Origin: Harmothoe impar
Taxonomy: Eukaryota; Annelida; Polychaeta; Phyllodocida; Polynoidae
Length of the DNA stretch: 64,000 nucleotides
Direction: 5' to 3'
NCBI GenBank assembly: GCA_947462335.1
Contig: OX381721.1
Coordinates: 41,132,488 to 41,196,487 of the forward strand
A program made the position numbers and the translations under genes. The notes beneath the pieces were generated by a model, which made no database searches, had not been told where the DNA came from, and was given only the letters and a program-made list of their open reading frames with translations. Positions 23,527-33,937 of the stretch are shown here, piece after piece (position 1 is the first letter of the stretch; every line of letters begins with the position of its first letter).

Positions 23527-24000
23527 TGTTGAATATTAATGTTTATACTTTAAATGAGGGGTTGACGAAGTTAATATGATAATGTCGATTCCGAATCTGT
23601 TGTGTGTATGATGATATTTAAAGAGGAACAAGGTCAAAACAAAGGTCATAGGTCAGAAATCCGTAACATTAACAGTACCAGTAAATCAAATATCAGTTTG
23701 AAGATATAACAGAGCCAAACCACATAAATTTATACATGTGTATTATTATCTTTTATCTTCACTGTTTACTGAGTTATTTAAGTCCTGAATTATTTGGAAC
23801 ATATTTTCATAGAACTAAAAGTAGATGTTTTTACTTTTCTAATTTTGATGTAAAATTACATGTAGACACATTGATAAAACATACACGTATCCACTTAGAT
23901 TTGGATTCAGCATATGTTAAAACCCCTGTATTTATACTCAATTTCTTGATTTCCGCCAGAAGTGCACTACCATTTCACCTATTGCTTACACTATCTACTT
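23527..24000. other. AT-rich non-coding DNA
   Basis: An 88-codon open frame at 23736-24002 has no recognisable domain and typical AT-rich composition. I do not call it a gene. Confidence 0.35.
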
Positions 24001-25045
24001 AAAGGGATGGGAATAATGGCAGGTTTCAGTTACCATCTTATATCACATACTGCTTACTGATAAGTCTCACATTGCCAAGGTAACATGTAGTGATCATTCT
24101 ACCGATATGAGATTGGGGGGGGGGGGGTCATTTTACCCATGCATGGACTCTATCTCCGTTGGAACAGGCATTGGATCAACATTGACAAACGGTCAAATAT
24201 TGATTCAATGTTGATTCAACATTGATTCAACCTTGGACTGAATTGTGTGCCTACTGGGATATGCCTCACCACAAAGGTCAGGGAGGTATATCGGGTTGTA
24301 TGATTGGGTATGCGAAAATATGTCTACATACCGGCAAACATTGTGGCAATGGATTTTAGTTCTCGAGGATGCCAAGTCATGATAAGAATGGTGAATTATT
24401 TTTTCTTTTGTCTATGCTTCCCACACACAGCCTGCCTTGGGCCAGCTTCCACTGGCTCAAGGCTAGTTATCTAGTTAAAGGGATGGGAACAATGGCAGGT
24501 TTCAGTTACCATCTTAAATATCCCATACTGCTTGGGATAATTGTGGCGCTGATCTTGTGTGAAGTGAGATGTCATCTTCCATTATGATTGGATGGGGTTT
24601 GCAATGATTTTCATTTTCATTTCATAGTGTTCCCTTACTGATAAGTCTCACATTGCCATGGTTACATGTGTCTTAGGTAGTGATCATTCTACTGATATGA
24701 GATGGCAGGGGGGGGGGTCATTTTACCCATGTATGGACTCTATCCCAGTTGGGAGAGGCATTGGATCAACATTGACAAACGGTCAAATATTGATTCAATG
24801 TTGATTCAACATTGAACCAACCTTGAACTGAATTGTGTGCCTACCGGGATATGCCTCACCACAAAGGTCAGGGAGGTATATCGGGTTGTATGATTGGGTA
24901 TTCAAAAACATGTCTACATCCTGGCAAACATTGTGGCAATGGATCTTAGTTCTCGAGGATGCCAAGTCACGATAAGAATGGTGATTTTTTTTCTTCTTTT
25001 GTCTATGCTTCCCACACACAGCCTGCCTTGGGTCAGCTTCCACTG
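24001..25045 (+). repeat. Direct tandem duplication, about 500-bp unit
   Basis: Two copies, about 24001-24450 and 24478-25045, share 'aagggatggga(a)aatggcagg' at the start and a G-run followed by 'tcattttaccca'. They also share 'ggatcaacattgacaaacgg', 'cattgtggcaatgga' and 'cccacacacagcctgcctt'. Copy 2 has about 110 bp extra (around 24525-24635). Inside each, 'ttgattcaa/atgttgattcaac' is a small internal repeat. Non-coding. Confidence 0.75.
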
Positions 25046-25530
25046 AAAAGGTTTGAACCTTGTGACAAGGATATGTGACAAATACGCTTAAACCAAGAAA
25101 GACTCCTCCTCATACAAAGACTAGAGTTAATTGCAACTGAACTTCCTTAGGTATCAGCCTTTTTTATGTTGTTGTTATTAGTATGTATGATACCTTTCAT
25201 CTGTGCATAATGTACATGAATTCTGTCTTCAATCCCATCAAGCATAATGTTTTCCGGTAGGGTTAACATGCTTCAAACATTCTGGCTATAACTGTATTCC
25301 AGTTTACTGTTTAAACTACAAGTACTATATTGGTATAGATAGAAGATATTTAGTTCCTATGCTTTTGGAAAAGGTATGCAACAATGTTCAAACTGGATAA
25401 AACTTATTGGTGAGGGCCTCAGTAGAGCTATTTATATTGCCACCACGAATTATTGGTGTCTGATAATCGGCCCCAAGACAATAGGCCGCCAGCATTTCAG
25501 CCGCATGAGAATTTGCACCCTACCCTATTT
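25045..25530. repeat. Tandem unit copy 3, continuation
   Basis: The order 'tagagttaattgcaactgaac', 'gcataatgtacatgaattctg', 'tccagtttactg', 'agtactatattgg' matches 9530-9775 of copy 2, so the unit continues past the tandem duplication. Confidence 0.55.
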
Positions 25531-25640
25531 GTACCGCCGCGTACCGCCGTGTACTGCCGTGTACCGCCATGTACCGCCGTGTACCGCCATGTACCGCCGT
25601 GTACCGCCGTGTACCGCCGTGTACCGCCGTGTACCGCCGC
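25531..25640 (+). repeat. 10-bp minisatellite (gtaccgccgt), 11 copies
   Basis: Eleven exact-length tandem copies of a 10-bp unit with substitutions (gtaccgccgt, gtaccgccat, gtactgccgt, gtaccgccgc). Because 10 is not a multiple of 3, every frame cycles through the unit and none contains a stop. That explains the overlapping ORFs reading YRRVPPCTAV-type repeats; they are not evidence of a protein. Confidence 0.9.
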
Positions 25641-26660
25641 TATGGTAGATGCTACTCCTCCTGCCGGCCTGCACCTGGTCTGCACAAGTCACGCACCTGT
25701 CGCCCAAAGTATCCTACTGGCAGGTGGAGGACCATCGTTCCCACACTGTACTACAGACCAGCTTAGACAAGTAGGAACACTGGGCATGGAATCTATGGTT
25801 AGCTCATCAATCATGGCCGCTGGTGAATAAACAGATTGTGTCTATTTGCACTGTAAATACTTGATATTATTGCATGATAGTTCGTATAATCTTAAATTAG
25901 GTATATATGTGGTCATGGAGGTAGCTGCTTGCCTCCTTAAATCAGTGCAATAATAGAGAAATCTGGCTAACTCAGTCTGTTGTGAGAAGAAATGACTAGA
26001 CAAACTGAGTAAAAAGTTCTAGGCTAACTAACCCTTTTGTTCCTTTACAGTCACAAGGGCACTCTGGTGTGGCTTTTGTGAGCTGAGCAGTGCCTCACTG
26101 TGGCACATTATCCTTTAAGTATGCATAAACAGCCAAACGCAATCCATGTAAATGGCATATTATAGGCTTCTTTCTGTACAACCTTGTATTTTGAGCTAGC
26201 CTAGTCCTTTATAGTTAGCCTAGTACATGCAACATGATCCTTGTTATGGGTTAATTCCTTCTCAATTATCCAGCTGGCTCTAGCTCTGTTATGCTTTACA
26301 TGCACTATGTTATATCTCCATACCAATATCACTAATGCACATCCCATAAGGGTCCTAAACAGGCACTCAGTAGTCATTTTATATCATCATAGGTTCATCT
26401 ATCTCCTTCACCAGTAACTTAGTTAGCCTAGTCGTGTACTTGTAGTTATCCTAGTCCTTGTTATGTGAACCAATCTACTTAGCCTAGTCATCCATATTAT
26501 GAAATCATTATTTTATAATATAATTATAAAACATGGCCATAGCCACCAACACATAACTTCACAATGTTCAACTCCCTATAAATACTGTGCAATCAACCCC
26601 TGTAGTGTTACTTACAAACATAGCCATTCACCATTACTGATGAGCTAACTATTGACTGTT
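25641..26660. other. Non-coding DNA with repeated TAGCCTAGTC motif
   Basis: 'tagcctagt' or a close variant recurs at about 26199, 26216, 26425, 26448 and 26478. As this region lies on the 3' side of the minus-strand Gypsy relic, it may include the remains of its LTR, but no LTR pair was found. Otherwise nothing is recognised. Confidence 0.35.
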
Positions 26661-26815
26661 CCTACAGTTTAGGGGGTCACCCCCTTTTGATGTACACTTA
26701 CATGGGTAGACATACCACGAAGGGACATTGTGGAAGGCCCATATTTGACAGTTGAAGGCCTCTAACATTAGATGCTGGTGTCTGTTATAAAGTTGTCAAA
26801 CGTCAACTTTAGTCT

Positions 26816-27364
26816 TTATATAGCTTTATATCTGCTCGGTATTATTGACACCCGTCCACTCCGGGTAGTTGTTCCCACATGACCGGCTGGTGCATCCAGC
26901 AGCCTGGATGGTGGTTTTGGTGGAGGTGGATGTGTTTGAGGCAGGCGGATGGGACGGCCTTGGAGACACAGGCGGATGTGATGGCCTTCTAGGTGTGGTC
27001 TTCCTTCTGGTCTCTCTTGTAGATGGACTCGATTACGTCTAACCAGACTTCCTTTCTGGTTCTTCATGATATAAGATTGAGGTGATGTCTCAATCACCTG
27101 TCCTGGATGCCAAGCATGTGTCGATTTGTCAAACACACTAACCCGTTGGCCAGGGTATAGTGGTGGTAAGTCTTTTGCTCCTCTATCATGGTAAGCCTTG
27201 CTTTTGGTCTGCTGTTCCGGCATTCTCTCTTTAACTGGTCTGCTGCAGTTTCTTCACTGTGGAATGGAAGACTCGCTGTTAGCTTTCAGTTCATCAGAAG
27301 CTCCCCTGGTGACGTAATAACATTGTCTATGGGGGTTGCTCTAATGTTCATTATAACACGACTT
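26816..27364 (-). pseudogene. Gypsy integrase C-terminal region, broken
   Basis: The 135-codon open part (27223-26816) starts MPEQQTKSKAYHDRGAKDLP and continues with PGQRVSVFD, a TWHPG-type AWHPGQV, and RNRVHL. This is the SH3-like C-terminal region that binds DNA in Gypsy integrases. Upstream in another frame (27364-27225) the expected joining segment is visible, including RATPID and SPGELLMN, but it has an in-frame TGA just after LLMN and a frameshift before MPEQQ. The family's next upstream segment is separated by about 750 bp of foreign DNA. Not functional. Confidence 0.8.
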
Positions 27365-28117
27365 GCTACGATCTATCCAAGAACCTAAATACAGAGCTGC
27401 TCTCTGATTGGATGAGAGTCTGTGATGGGCAGCCTTGACCAATCAGAGACGTTCTTAGCTACTATGGGATGAGTGGCTAGACACTGTGGTATAGCTAGAT
27501 GGATATACCACGCCTAACACTGAGCACATATTTTTTTAATGGCGGACCTTCCTCGATTCAAACTCATTTCAGTGTTAAATCAAACTTTGGCAAGCTTAGT
27601 TATGTTTGTTGACGTGTTTATTCACGTTTCTACCAGGTTTACTTATATAACTGTGTTTATTCACGTTTTTGGCGGTCTTGGGCTACGTTTTACCGAGATT
27701 GTTTACGTTTTACTGTAACTATTCAGTCAGCAAGTCCAGGTAACTTTTAATTGCCTAACTGGTGGCTGGCGCCCTTCTGTCTGCCTCTTTTGATTGGGTA
27801 CTTCACTGCTTTGATTGGGTGCCGTCCTGCATTGATTGGGTAATCAGACATTTTTGATTGGCAGTGGTACATTTCATGTTGATATGAATGCAAGTCGTCT
27901 GGACGTGTAGATGAAGCCTTTGATGTGTTTAGACGAATTTAAAAAGAGAAGTATGTGTCATAACGTGAATAGGGGACTTGATCATGGCCCTTGCTGTTGT
28001 CTAGACTGGATAGAGACATCTCGGGGCCTCAGCAGATGGCTGCGCCATCCTCTGAGGCCCCTCGACGTCTCTATCCAGTCTAGACAACAGCAAGGGCCAT
28101 GCCCCTTCCCCTATTCC
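27365..28117. mobile_element. Insertion splitting the Gypsy integrase, with CCAAT cluster
   Basis: About 750 bp separates two parts of the integrase that are adjacent in intact family members. The insert has four ATTGG (reverse CCAAT) boxes at 27793, 27814, 27835 and 27857, spaced 21-22 bp. A further hairpin pair, CTCTGATTGG / CCAATCAGAG, lies at 27401-27410 and 27439-27448. There is a TTATATAA at about 27642 and a long hairpin at its right edge. No coding capacity. It may be a nested solo LTR or a promoter-bearing element; the exact ends are uncertain. Confidence 0.5.
27967..28116. repeat. Long near-perfect hairpin (about 70-bp arms)
   Basis: The left arm (about 27967-28039) and right arm (about 28043-28116) are inverted copies. 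Each includes 'ttgctgttgtctagactgg' or its complement, 'gggcctcag' / 'ctgaggccc', and a tip of GATGGC-TGC-GCCATC. Only a few mismatches are seen, near 'acatctc' / 'gacgtc' and 'ttgatcatg'. The terminal loop is 3 nt. Transcribed from either strand it would form a long double-stranded RNA hairpin. Confidence 0.85.
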
Positions 28118-28498
28118 CTAAGTAGAACCTTCTGGATGTCTTGTCCAGACTGCATGGCCTTCTTTAAGATTGGCTTGATCCACTTGATCTGTTGCTCAAT
28201 GAATCCACTGGATTGTGGGAATTCAGGCGAGGATGTTACGTGCTGGATCTCACACTCTCTGCAGGTTTTCTGGAAGGCTTCTCCTGTCCTGGGGTCCATT
28301 GTCAGATCGGATGATGTTAGGCTTCCCAAGCACACTGCAGATACCTTCTATGTAGCTTGCTAGGGAGGCAGAGGTTGCTGAGGAAAGTTCCTTCACAAAT
28401 GGGAATTTCGAATAATAGTCAGACACAATGATAAACATCTTGCCTTTTATCTCGAACAGATCAGTACCTATTACCTTCCCAAACCTATCTTGATTTTC
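28112..28498 (-). pseudogene. Gypsy integrase catalytic core, frameshifted
   Basis: Two overlapping minus-strand frames together carry a retroviral-type integrase core. The first (28498-28250) reads GTDLFEIKGKMFIIVSDYYS, then SDNGPQ with the second catalytic Asp. The second frame (28335-28111) continues with EAFQK, HVTSSPEFPQSSGF and the catalytic Glu in FIEQ, then a stop just after KVLLRE where the insertion begins. The D,D-35-E residues are visible but split by a frameshift near 28310. Confidence 0.85.
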
Positions 28499-28637
28499 CA
28501 AGCTATTTTGACCTTATTGGTAACCTCATTGTCCTCAATTACTAAGGACATGCGTTGCTTGAATAGCTTCAAAACACCTTCAGGTCAACAGGTCTATTGG
28601 GGGTGTCCCAGTTCATGGTAGGGTATTTGGCAGCCAT
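28488..28637 (-). pseudogene. Gypsy gag N-terminus fused to integrase by deletion
   Basis: From the ATG at 28637-28635 the minus strand reads MAAKYPTMNWDTP, then after a one-base-type frameshift FKLF-like KLFKQRMSLVIED, as in the N-terminus of Gypsy gag proteins of this family. Within about 50 codons it passes directly into the integrase core frame at about 28490. The deletion removed the rest of gag, protease, RT and RNase H. Recognition of gag is from the family pattern of an acidic-aromatic start followed by FKLFKQR. Confidence 0.6.
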
Positions 28638-28649
28638 ATTGTTGGAAGT

Positions 28650-29120
28650 GGAATTTTTTATGACGACAGTAAATGTTGTCTTTTTTTTCACAGTGTAGGT
28701 AGTGGAAGTGAATTTTTGTGACAACAGTTTTTTTCACAGCGTAGGTAGTGACAACATGTTTTTTTCACAGTGTAGGTCATTCTATACTAAAAATGGTGTG
28801 GGTGTATAGTTATAGGCAGTCACTGTAGTCAAATACACAGGTAGTAGTGTATAGACTATAGACAGTGACAATAGTCAAATACACAGGTAGTAGTGCATGG
28901 ACTATAATCACTTTCCTCCAACTTGTAGATCTATCTTACACATGGTATTGGTACAGGTACTGTCAACTGTGAATGGCCCCTCCTCCTGGTGTGGTACCAT
29001 TGTGCTCGGACATTAGTATGGCCTATACTTGGACATTAGCATTGCCTATACTTGGACGTTAGTATAGCCTGTGCTCGGACGTTAATTAGTATTGCCTATG
29101 CCTTGAAGTTTGGCAATTGG
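28650..29120. repeat. Three adjacent short tandem repeats
   Basis: Three arrays abut. At 28655-28785 'tttttttcacagygtaggtagtg' repeats three times. At 28800-28910 'agtcaaatacacaggtagtagtg' repeats twice with a period of about 62 bp. At 28995-29105 'ttggacattagtattgcctatac' repeats four to five times with a period of about 28 bp. Non-coding. Confidence 0.7.
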
Positions 29121-29365
29121 CCTATACTCTGGCGTGCCTACAATCAGGGTACCATTGGTCATGGGGCCAATTTTCTGCAGGGCTAATAAACATTGGGGCT
29201 GATCTCCCTCAGGGCCAATTTTCATAGGGCCTATTTTCCACTGGACTCCTGATCCGTGTACCCTTTATATGATTGGTTCATGGGTATGTAACGATATCAC
29301 CTTCCAATATTTTCAGGATGATTATGTAGATAACATATAGCAAACCCAATGCCTATTACTAGAAC
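29120..29365. other. Short non-coding spacer
   Basis: Sequence between the tandem repeats and module H. Nothing recognised beyond small repeats of 'gggccaatttt'. Confidence 0.3.
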
Positions 29366-29700
29366 ACTGGCTACTGGTGGTGTAGCTTTCACCGGCATGA
29401 TTGGCCAAATGCATTTCTATGCTAACTACCACCATGCACTACTGGGTATATAATTATAAAACCTGTAAACTAAGGCTTCTTCTGAATCGCTCCCATTAAG
29501 TAGATAGGCAGCACTCTCTAGTCATCATGGTTATTAGTCTAAGTCACTTGTAGCGTAGATATTGGCAGTGATCTAAATTAATTGTCAATTAATTGCAATA
29601 TGTTGCCGTCATTCTTTAGCACTTATGGACCCCTATATAATACAAAGCCAATGACAAAAGAGTCAGGTGTCCCTCAGCACATCTATGATATTTAATTTGT
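29365..29700. repeat. Tandem-unit module H, copy 3
   Basis: Closely follows 9945-10270: 'gtagctttcaccggcatgat', 'atttctatgctaactacca', 'ttctgaatcgctccc', 'cagcactctct', 'catcatggttattagtc'. It closes copy 3 of the tandem unit, which began near 14.8 kb, and so shows that about 11 kb of insertions lie inside that copy. Confidence 0.7.
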
Positions 29701-30184
29701 TTTTCTTTTGTGAGAAATAAAAGTAACATGAGATAAAATGGCTCCATTAGCATATCCCTTTATGCCCGATCTTAAATCATCATGGAGAGATGCCCACATT
29801 TGTACGTAACCACATCATCCTAGTTGAATGTCTATGATGGATTGTACAATGAGAAGAAATTGTGGTCAGGAGGTTACTCATGTCAAGGGAAACCAGATCA
29901 TGTAGTCGTGTTATAATAAACCAGGGAACTACATTATTTGCATGAGGTAGCCGGTGAATCATTTCATTGGGCATTTCTGTAGACAATGGAGGCCTTATTG
30001 AGATTATTAAAAGAGTTTTGATTATTACTAGAAGACATAATCAACTCATGAAATAGCAATATTCTGTTGTAAAACTTTGGCATATGTATACCTTTCAGCC
30101 ATGATATTCTAGTTTCTCAATAATGCCATCAGTCTTTACACTACTAAAGCTTTCCCTTTGTAAGATATGAACACCCCCTGGTCC
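29700..30184. other. Non-coding DNA, nothing recognised
   Basis: AT-rich, no domain or repeat recognised. Confidence 0.35.
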
Positions 30185-31020
30185 TTTATTGTAGTTTAAC
30201 CTTATCACGCAGTTACCAGGAGCTTTGAGTATCTCCCTCCGGTAGTTGACATTTACAGATGGCACAGGCTTGTGTGGGGTGTCCTATATGTGACAGGAAG
30301 ATGGGCCGTAATGTGTTCGGACCAGACCACCTCCAGCCACCTGGTACTAGTTGGTTTTAGCTCTCCGGTTACCACCATGGCTTATATATAAGTACCATTT
30401 ACGTGGGGGAAACTCTACATTTATGGAAATTAAAGTTATTTAAAAAAATTCAACGTGGTCGTATTCAATGGGGTGAGAAGAATTTGTATCTCCCTCATTT
30501 AATCATTAATGGGTTCAGATAGAATAATAAGCACAAATGCCAACTACATGTACATTGATACAATCTCTGACATATTTCACTCATAGGGGCTGGAGCATAT
30601 TCTACTCAGCCTGCGGTTTTGTGAGATATGGCCCTACCCCCACTCGGGAAATACGCAATAAGTATGCTCAACTGCCTGTATCACACAACCAGCTAGACGC
30701 AGGACAGTTCCATAGGGGTATGCAAGGGATCCCTCTCACCCCCTTGGGAGCTTGTTAGGATCGTACAACGTTTTCCTATCGGAAGCATTGCGATACCTAT
30801 ATCAAATTGAATTGTCATATACTGCTAGATTGTGATCTGCAACCTCCTGGTCGCCAAACCCAAGATACAGCCCTTGGGGAATCGAATGATACAATCCATG
30901 CAGTGTGGCTATCAGATCTAAAAATCTGAGTCTAGATTCAAGATAGAAGACAGCTGTCAAACATTGAGGATACGCTTGGGGTAAGAATGTTGAGCAGTCA
31001 CAGATACATGTAGGAGAAAT
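30185..31020. repeat. Tandem unit copy 4 (modules A and F, shortened)
   Basis: Module A appears at 30185-30400 ('accttatcacgcag', 'gacatttacagatggcac', 'tatatgtgacaggaagatgg'). Module F is at about 30830-31010 ('gtgatctgcaacctcctgg', 'cccttggggaatcgaatgat'), most like 36850-36960. The distance between them is shorter than in copy 2. Confidence 0.5.
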
Positions 31021-31850
31021 ATGTACTTTTTCTGAGCATATTATCAGAAAACAAATAAAGTCCTCAATTTCGATTCTTTCATATCATGGAAATAGAAATA
31101 ATGATAGAAAAGTACATAATTTTTCTGGCAAAGTATCTTATCTATAGAACAATGTTGAGATATACTGATGAGCCGTCATCAACTGAAGTGATCTAGACCC
31201 ACTTTGTAACCTGAGGGGAAAATGTATTGCATTCCAACCCTCCTTTTAGACTGAAGTTACTAAATTGTCTTCTACACTGACAGTCTAAATGCTCCGGGCC
31301 TGAGTCTGTAGGGGCTATCCTAGGTTAGTCATAGGGGTATCGGTCAAAATGACCAACTGATATTCAAAAATGACTAAGGCAAAACTAAGACCATACCCTT
31401 AAAGACATAGCCCTATACTCATAGGAATGGAATGACTAATGTAGGCTGGTAACTACTGACTATACCTGATAGTATTAACCAACGATGATTGGTCGTATAG
31501 GGAGCCAAAAATGACTAACTAGGTTGGTCGCAATTGACTAAGTTCTGGAGCCTAAAGATTATCTGTGTAGTGTAAGATAGGGTAGACTCACAGAGGTGCA
31601 GTTGTGTGTGTAGCTGCAGCTGGTGTGTCTGTACTGAGGGATGGGGTCGGTAATGGACAGGGTGTAACACAAGGGCATCACACAAACTAGTTAGCTGTGT
31701 GTGTGGCCAGTAAGGAGCTGGCAGGTCCAGGCCCAGTGTTCAACTGGATGTGGGATCACACAGGGGCAGCTATTTGCCTGTAGCATCACGACTCAATAGT
31801 CTTCACATAAATGCTTAAAAGATAGGTTCAGGCCCTATGATATCTGATAT
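31020..31850. other. Non-coding DNA with diverged 'gactaa' repeats
   Basis: No coding sequence. At 31320-31570, 'tgactaa' and 'ggttggtc' type phrases recur irregularly. A GT-rich stretch lies at 31590-31720. Nothing else recognised. Confidence 0.35.
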
Positions 31851-32308
31851 GCACTGCACGAGAATATCTATTTAAGTTTACCTTAAATGTCATTTTATTT
31901 ACTTAAATGTCAAATTTAAGTACATTTAAGGTGAAACTTAAATGTAGATATTTGACATTTAAGTAGCATTTTGGTGTGCTTAAAGCAACACTTTAAGGCA
32001 ACATTTAAGTAGGATTTAAGTGGATTTAAGTTGATTAAATGGCCTGGCAAGGTGGTCATTAAAGGTCATTAAAGATAATATCATGGTCCAGTGCTGGTCT
32101 TCATAAACGACATTTAAGCACATTTAAGCACCTTTAGATATATTCAATGCATATTGCTACGAATTTTTTAGTTTTACTTTTGCATTCATGATTAATTCAG
32201 CTTGTTTATTTTTTAAATGAGGAAAAGCAATACTTTTATTGTGCGGGGGGGGGGGAGGGGGGTCAATGGCAGGTATGCATTCATCAATTTCATCTTTTTG
32301 TTCTCATG

Positions 32309-32660
32309 GAGGTCGGGGCCGCCCCCAGGAGGCCGGGGCCGCCCCCAAGAGGCCGGGAGCGCCCCCAGGAGGCCGGGGCCGCCCCCAGGAGGCCGGGGCC
32401 GCCCCCAGGAGGCCGGGGCCGCCCCCAGGAGGCCGGGAGCGCCCCCAGGAGGCCGGGGCCGCCCCCAGGAGGCCGGGGCCGCCCCCAGGAGGCCGGGGCC
32501 GCCCCCAGGAGGCCGGGGCCGCCCCCAGGAGGCCGGGGCCGCCTCCTGGAAGGCAGGGTCTGCTCCTGGAAGGCAGGGTCTGCTCCTGGAAGGCAGGGCT
32601 GGTCTCTGGAAGGCAGGACCGGTCTCTGGAAGGCAGGGCCGGTCTCTGGAAGGCAAGACC
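32309..32660 (+). repeat. 20-bp GC-rich minisatellite, about 17 copies
   Basis: About 12 near-identical copies of a 20-bp unit (gaggccggggccgcccccag) are followed by about five diverged copies of the form 'gaaggcagggtctgctcctg', same period. The shift from uniform to diverged suggests expansion from one side. Because 20 is not a multiple of 3 and the unit lacks stops, long proline/glycine/arginine-rich frames occur on both strands; I do not regard them as genes. Confidence 0.9.
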
Positions 32661-33355
32661 ACCTCCTTCTGTAACCTTTCCTGTGGGAAATAGAAAAATA
32701 TGTATATATTATTTATCCTATACAAACACAGCTATAGGAAATTACTGTTTACATGGTTATATCAAAAAAGAGTCGGTTAAATGTAATTTTAATTTAATTA
32801 GATGTAAATCAAATGTATACTATTGGAATATGTACAAAAGTTAGATTATTAATAGGTAGTGTACCATAAATGAATGAGTATTATACCTACACACCTCTCT
32901 TACACACATCCTGTCCTCACTGTGGCCAGCTGCTGTATGTGCATGTTGACCACTTGGTGTGTTACATGTACTCCTGCAGGTACATATAGCTATGTAGGTC
33001 AGTGGTCTCCCTGGGAACAACATGCATAATGGGTGCAGGGCTATTGTCTTAGGGGAGCATTGTTGTATGGTCGCACCTCACCCCTATAACACTGGGCGCC
33101 GTGCATGGTGGCTTTATTCACAGTTAGCTCCAGACAGCCTGTCACCACACTGAGTGGTTGGTGGGGGGGGGGGGGGGGTGATAACCAACTGAAATTATAC
33201 ATTTCCTTATTATTATGAATTGATTATCGAAGGTATCATTACCTGACTCTATACATTGTAAGCATTATATACATATCTTTATTTTTTCTCTGTGACAATA
33301 AGAAGCATTTTAGCATGTTAAGATATGAATAATGCTGAATGTTGGCTGGGTTGCA
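32661..33355. other. Non-coding interior of the CACTA-like element
   Basis: AT-rich sequence with a G-run at about 33163-33178. No coding sequence recognised. Confidence 0.35.
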
Positions 33356-33357
33356 TC

Positions 33358-33930
33358 CCTCCAGAAGCCTTAAAATAATGTATGATAACTGGATCAGTGA
33401 CCCCTAACTCCCCTGGTTAGTGGCACGGGATATGTTTAACTCTCCAGAAGCCTTAAAATAATGTATAATAACGGGATTAGTGTCCCCTAACTCCCCTGGT
33501 TAGTATCACGGGATACATGTACCTCTCCAGAAGCCTTAAAATAATGTATAATAACGGGATCAGTGTCCCCTAACTCCACTGGTTGGTTTCACGGGTTATA
33601 CCTCTCCAGAAGCCTTAAAATAATGTATAATAACGGGATCAGTGTCCCCTAACTCCCCTGGTTAGTATCATGGGATATGTGTACGTCTCCAGATGCCTTA
33701 AAATAATGTATAATAACGATATCAGTCTCCCCTAACCCCCCTGGTTAGTATCACGGGATATATGTACCTCTCCAGAAGCCTTAAAATGAAGTATAATAAC
33801 GGGATCTGTGTCCCCTAACTCCACTGGTTGGTATCATAGGATATACCTCTCCAGAAGCCTTAAAATAATGTATAGTAAAACATAATAACGACACCAGGTC
33901 CCCTAAATCCCTTGGTTAGTATCATGGGTT
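33358..33930 (+). repeat. 79/83-bp tandem repeat, seven copies
   Basis: The phrase 'ccagaagccttaaaataatg' or a close variant begins at 33361, 33444, 33527, 33606, 33689, 33772 and 33851. Spacing follows the pattern 83, 83, 79, 83, 83, 79, so units form a three-unit higher-order group. Each unit then has 'cagtgtcccctaactcc' and 'ctggttagtatca'. Non-coding. Confidence 0.85.
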
Positions 33931-33937
33931 GTACACT

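Larger units (their letters stand above)
26665..28637 (-). mobile_element. Ty3/Gypsy LTR retrotransposon relic, internally deleted
   Basis: On the minus strand the order is a gag start (28637), the integrase core (28498-28112), an inserted block (about 28117-27365), the integrase C-terminal region (27364-26816), then a purine-rich AAAAGGGGGTGACCCCC stretch near 26693-26677 that could be the polypurine tract and LTR start. Protease, reverse transcriptase and RNase H are missing: gag runs straight into integrase. Frameshifts and a stop add to the decay. No second LTR was found. It is a dead copy. Confidence 0.8.

Noticed and set aside
25376..25830. Overlapping ORFs rich in RRVPPCTAVY
   Set aside because: Generated by the 10-bp minisatellite in all frames; there is no supporting structure.
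25900..26690. Intact 3' LTR of the Gypsy relic
   Set aside because: A possible polypurine tract is visible, but no matching second LTR or clear CA end could be found by eye.
27911..28363. 150-codon plus-strand ORF across the hairpin
   Set aside because: It is antisense to the integrase core and runs through the hairpin; no domain.
32213..32844. Long Pro/Gly/Arg-rich ORFs on both strands (up to 201 codons)
   Set aside because: They are translations of a stop-free 20-bp GC minisatellite; several frames are open at once and none has a domain outside the repeat.
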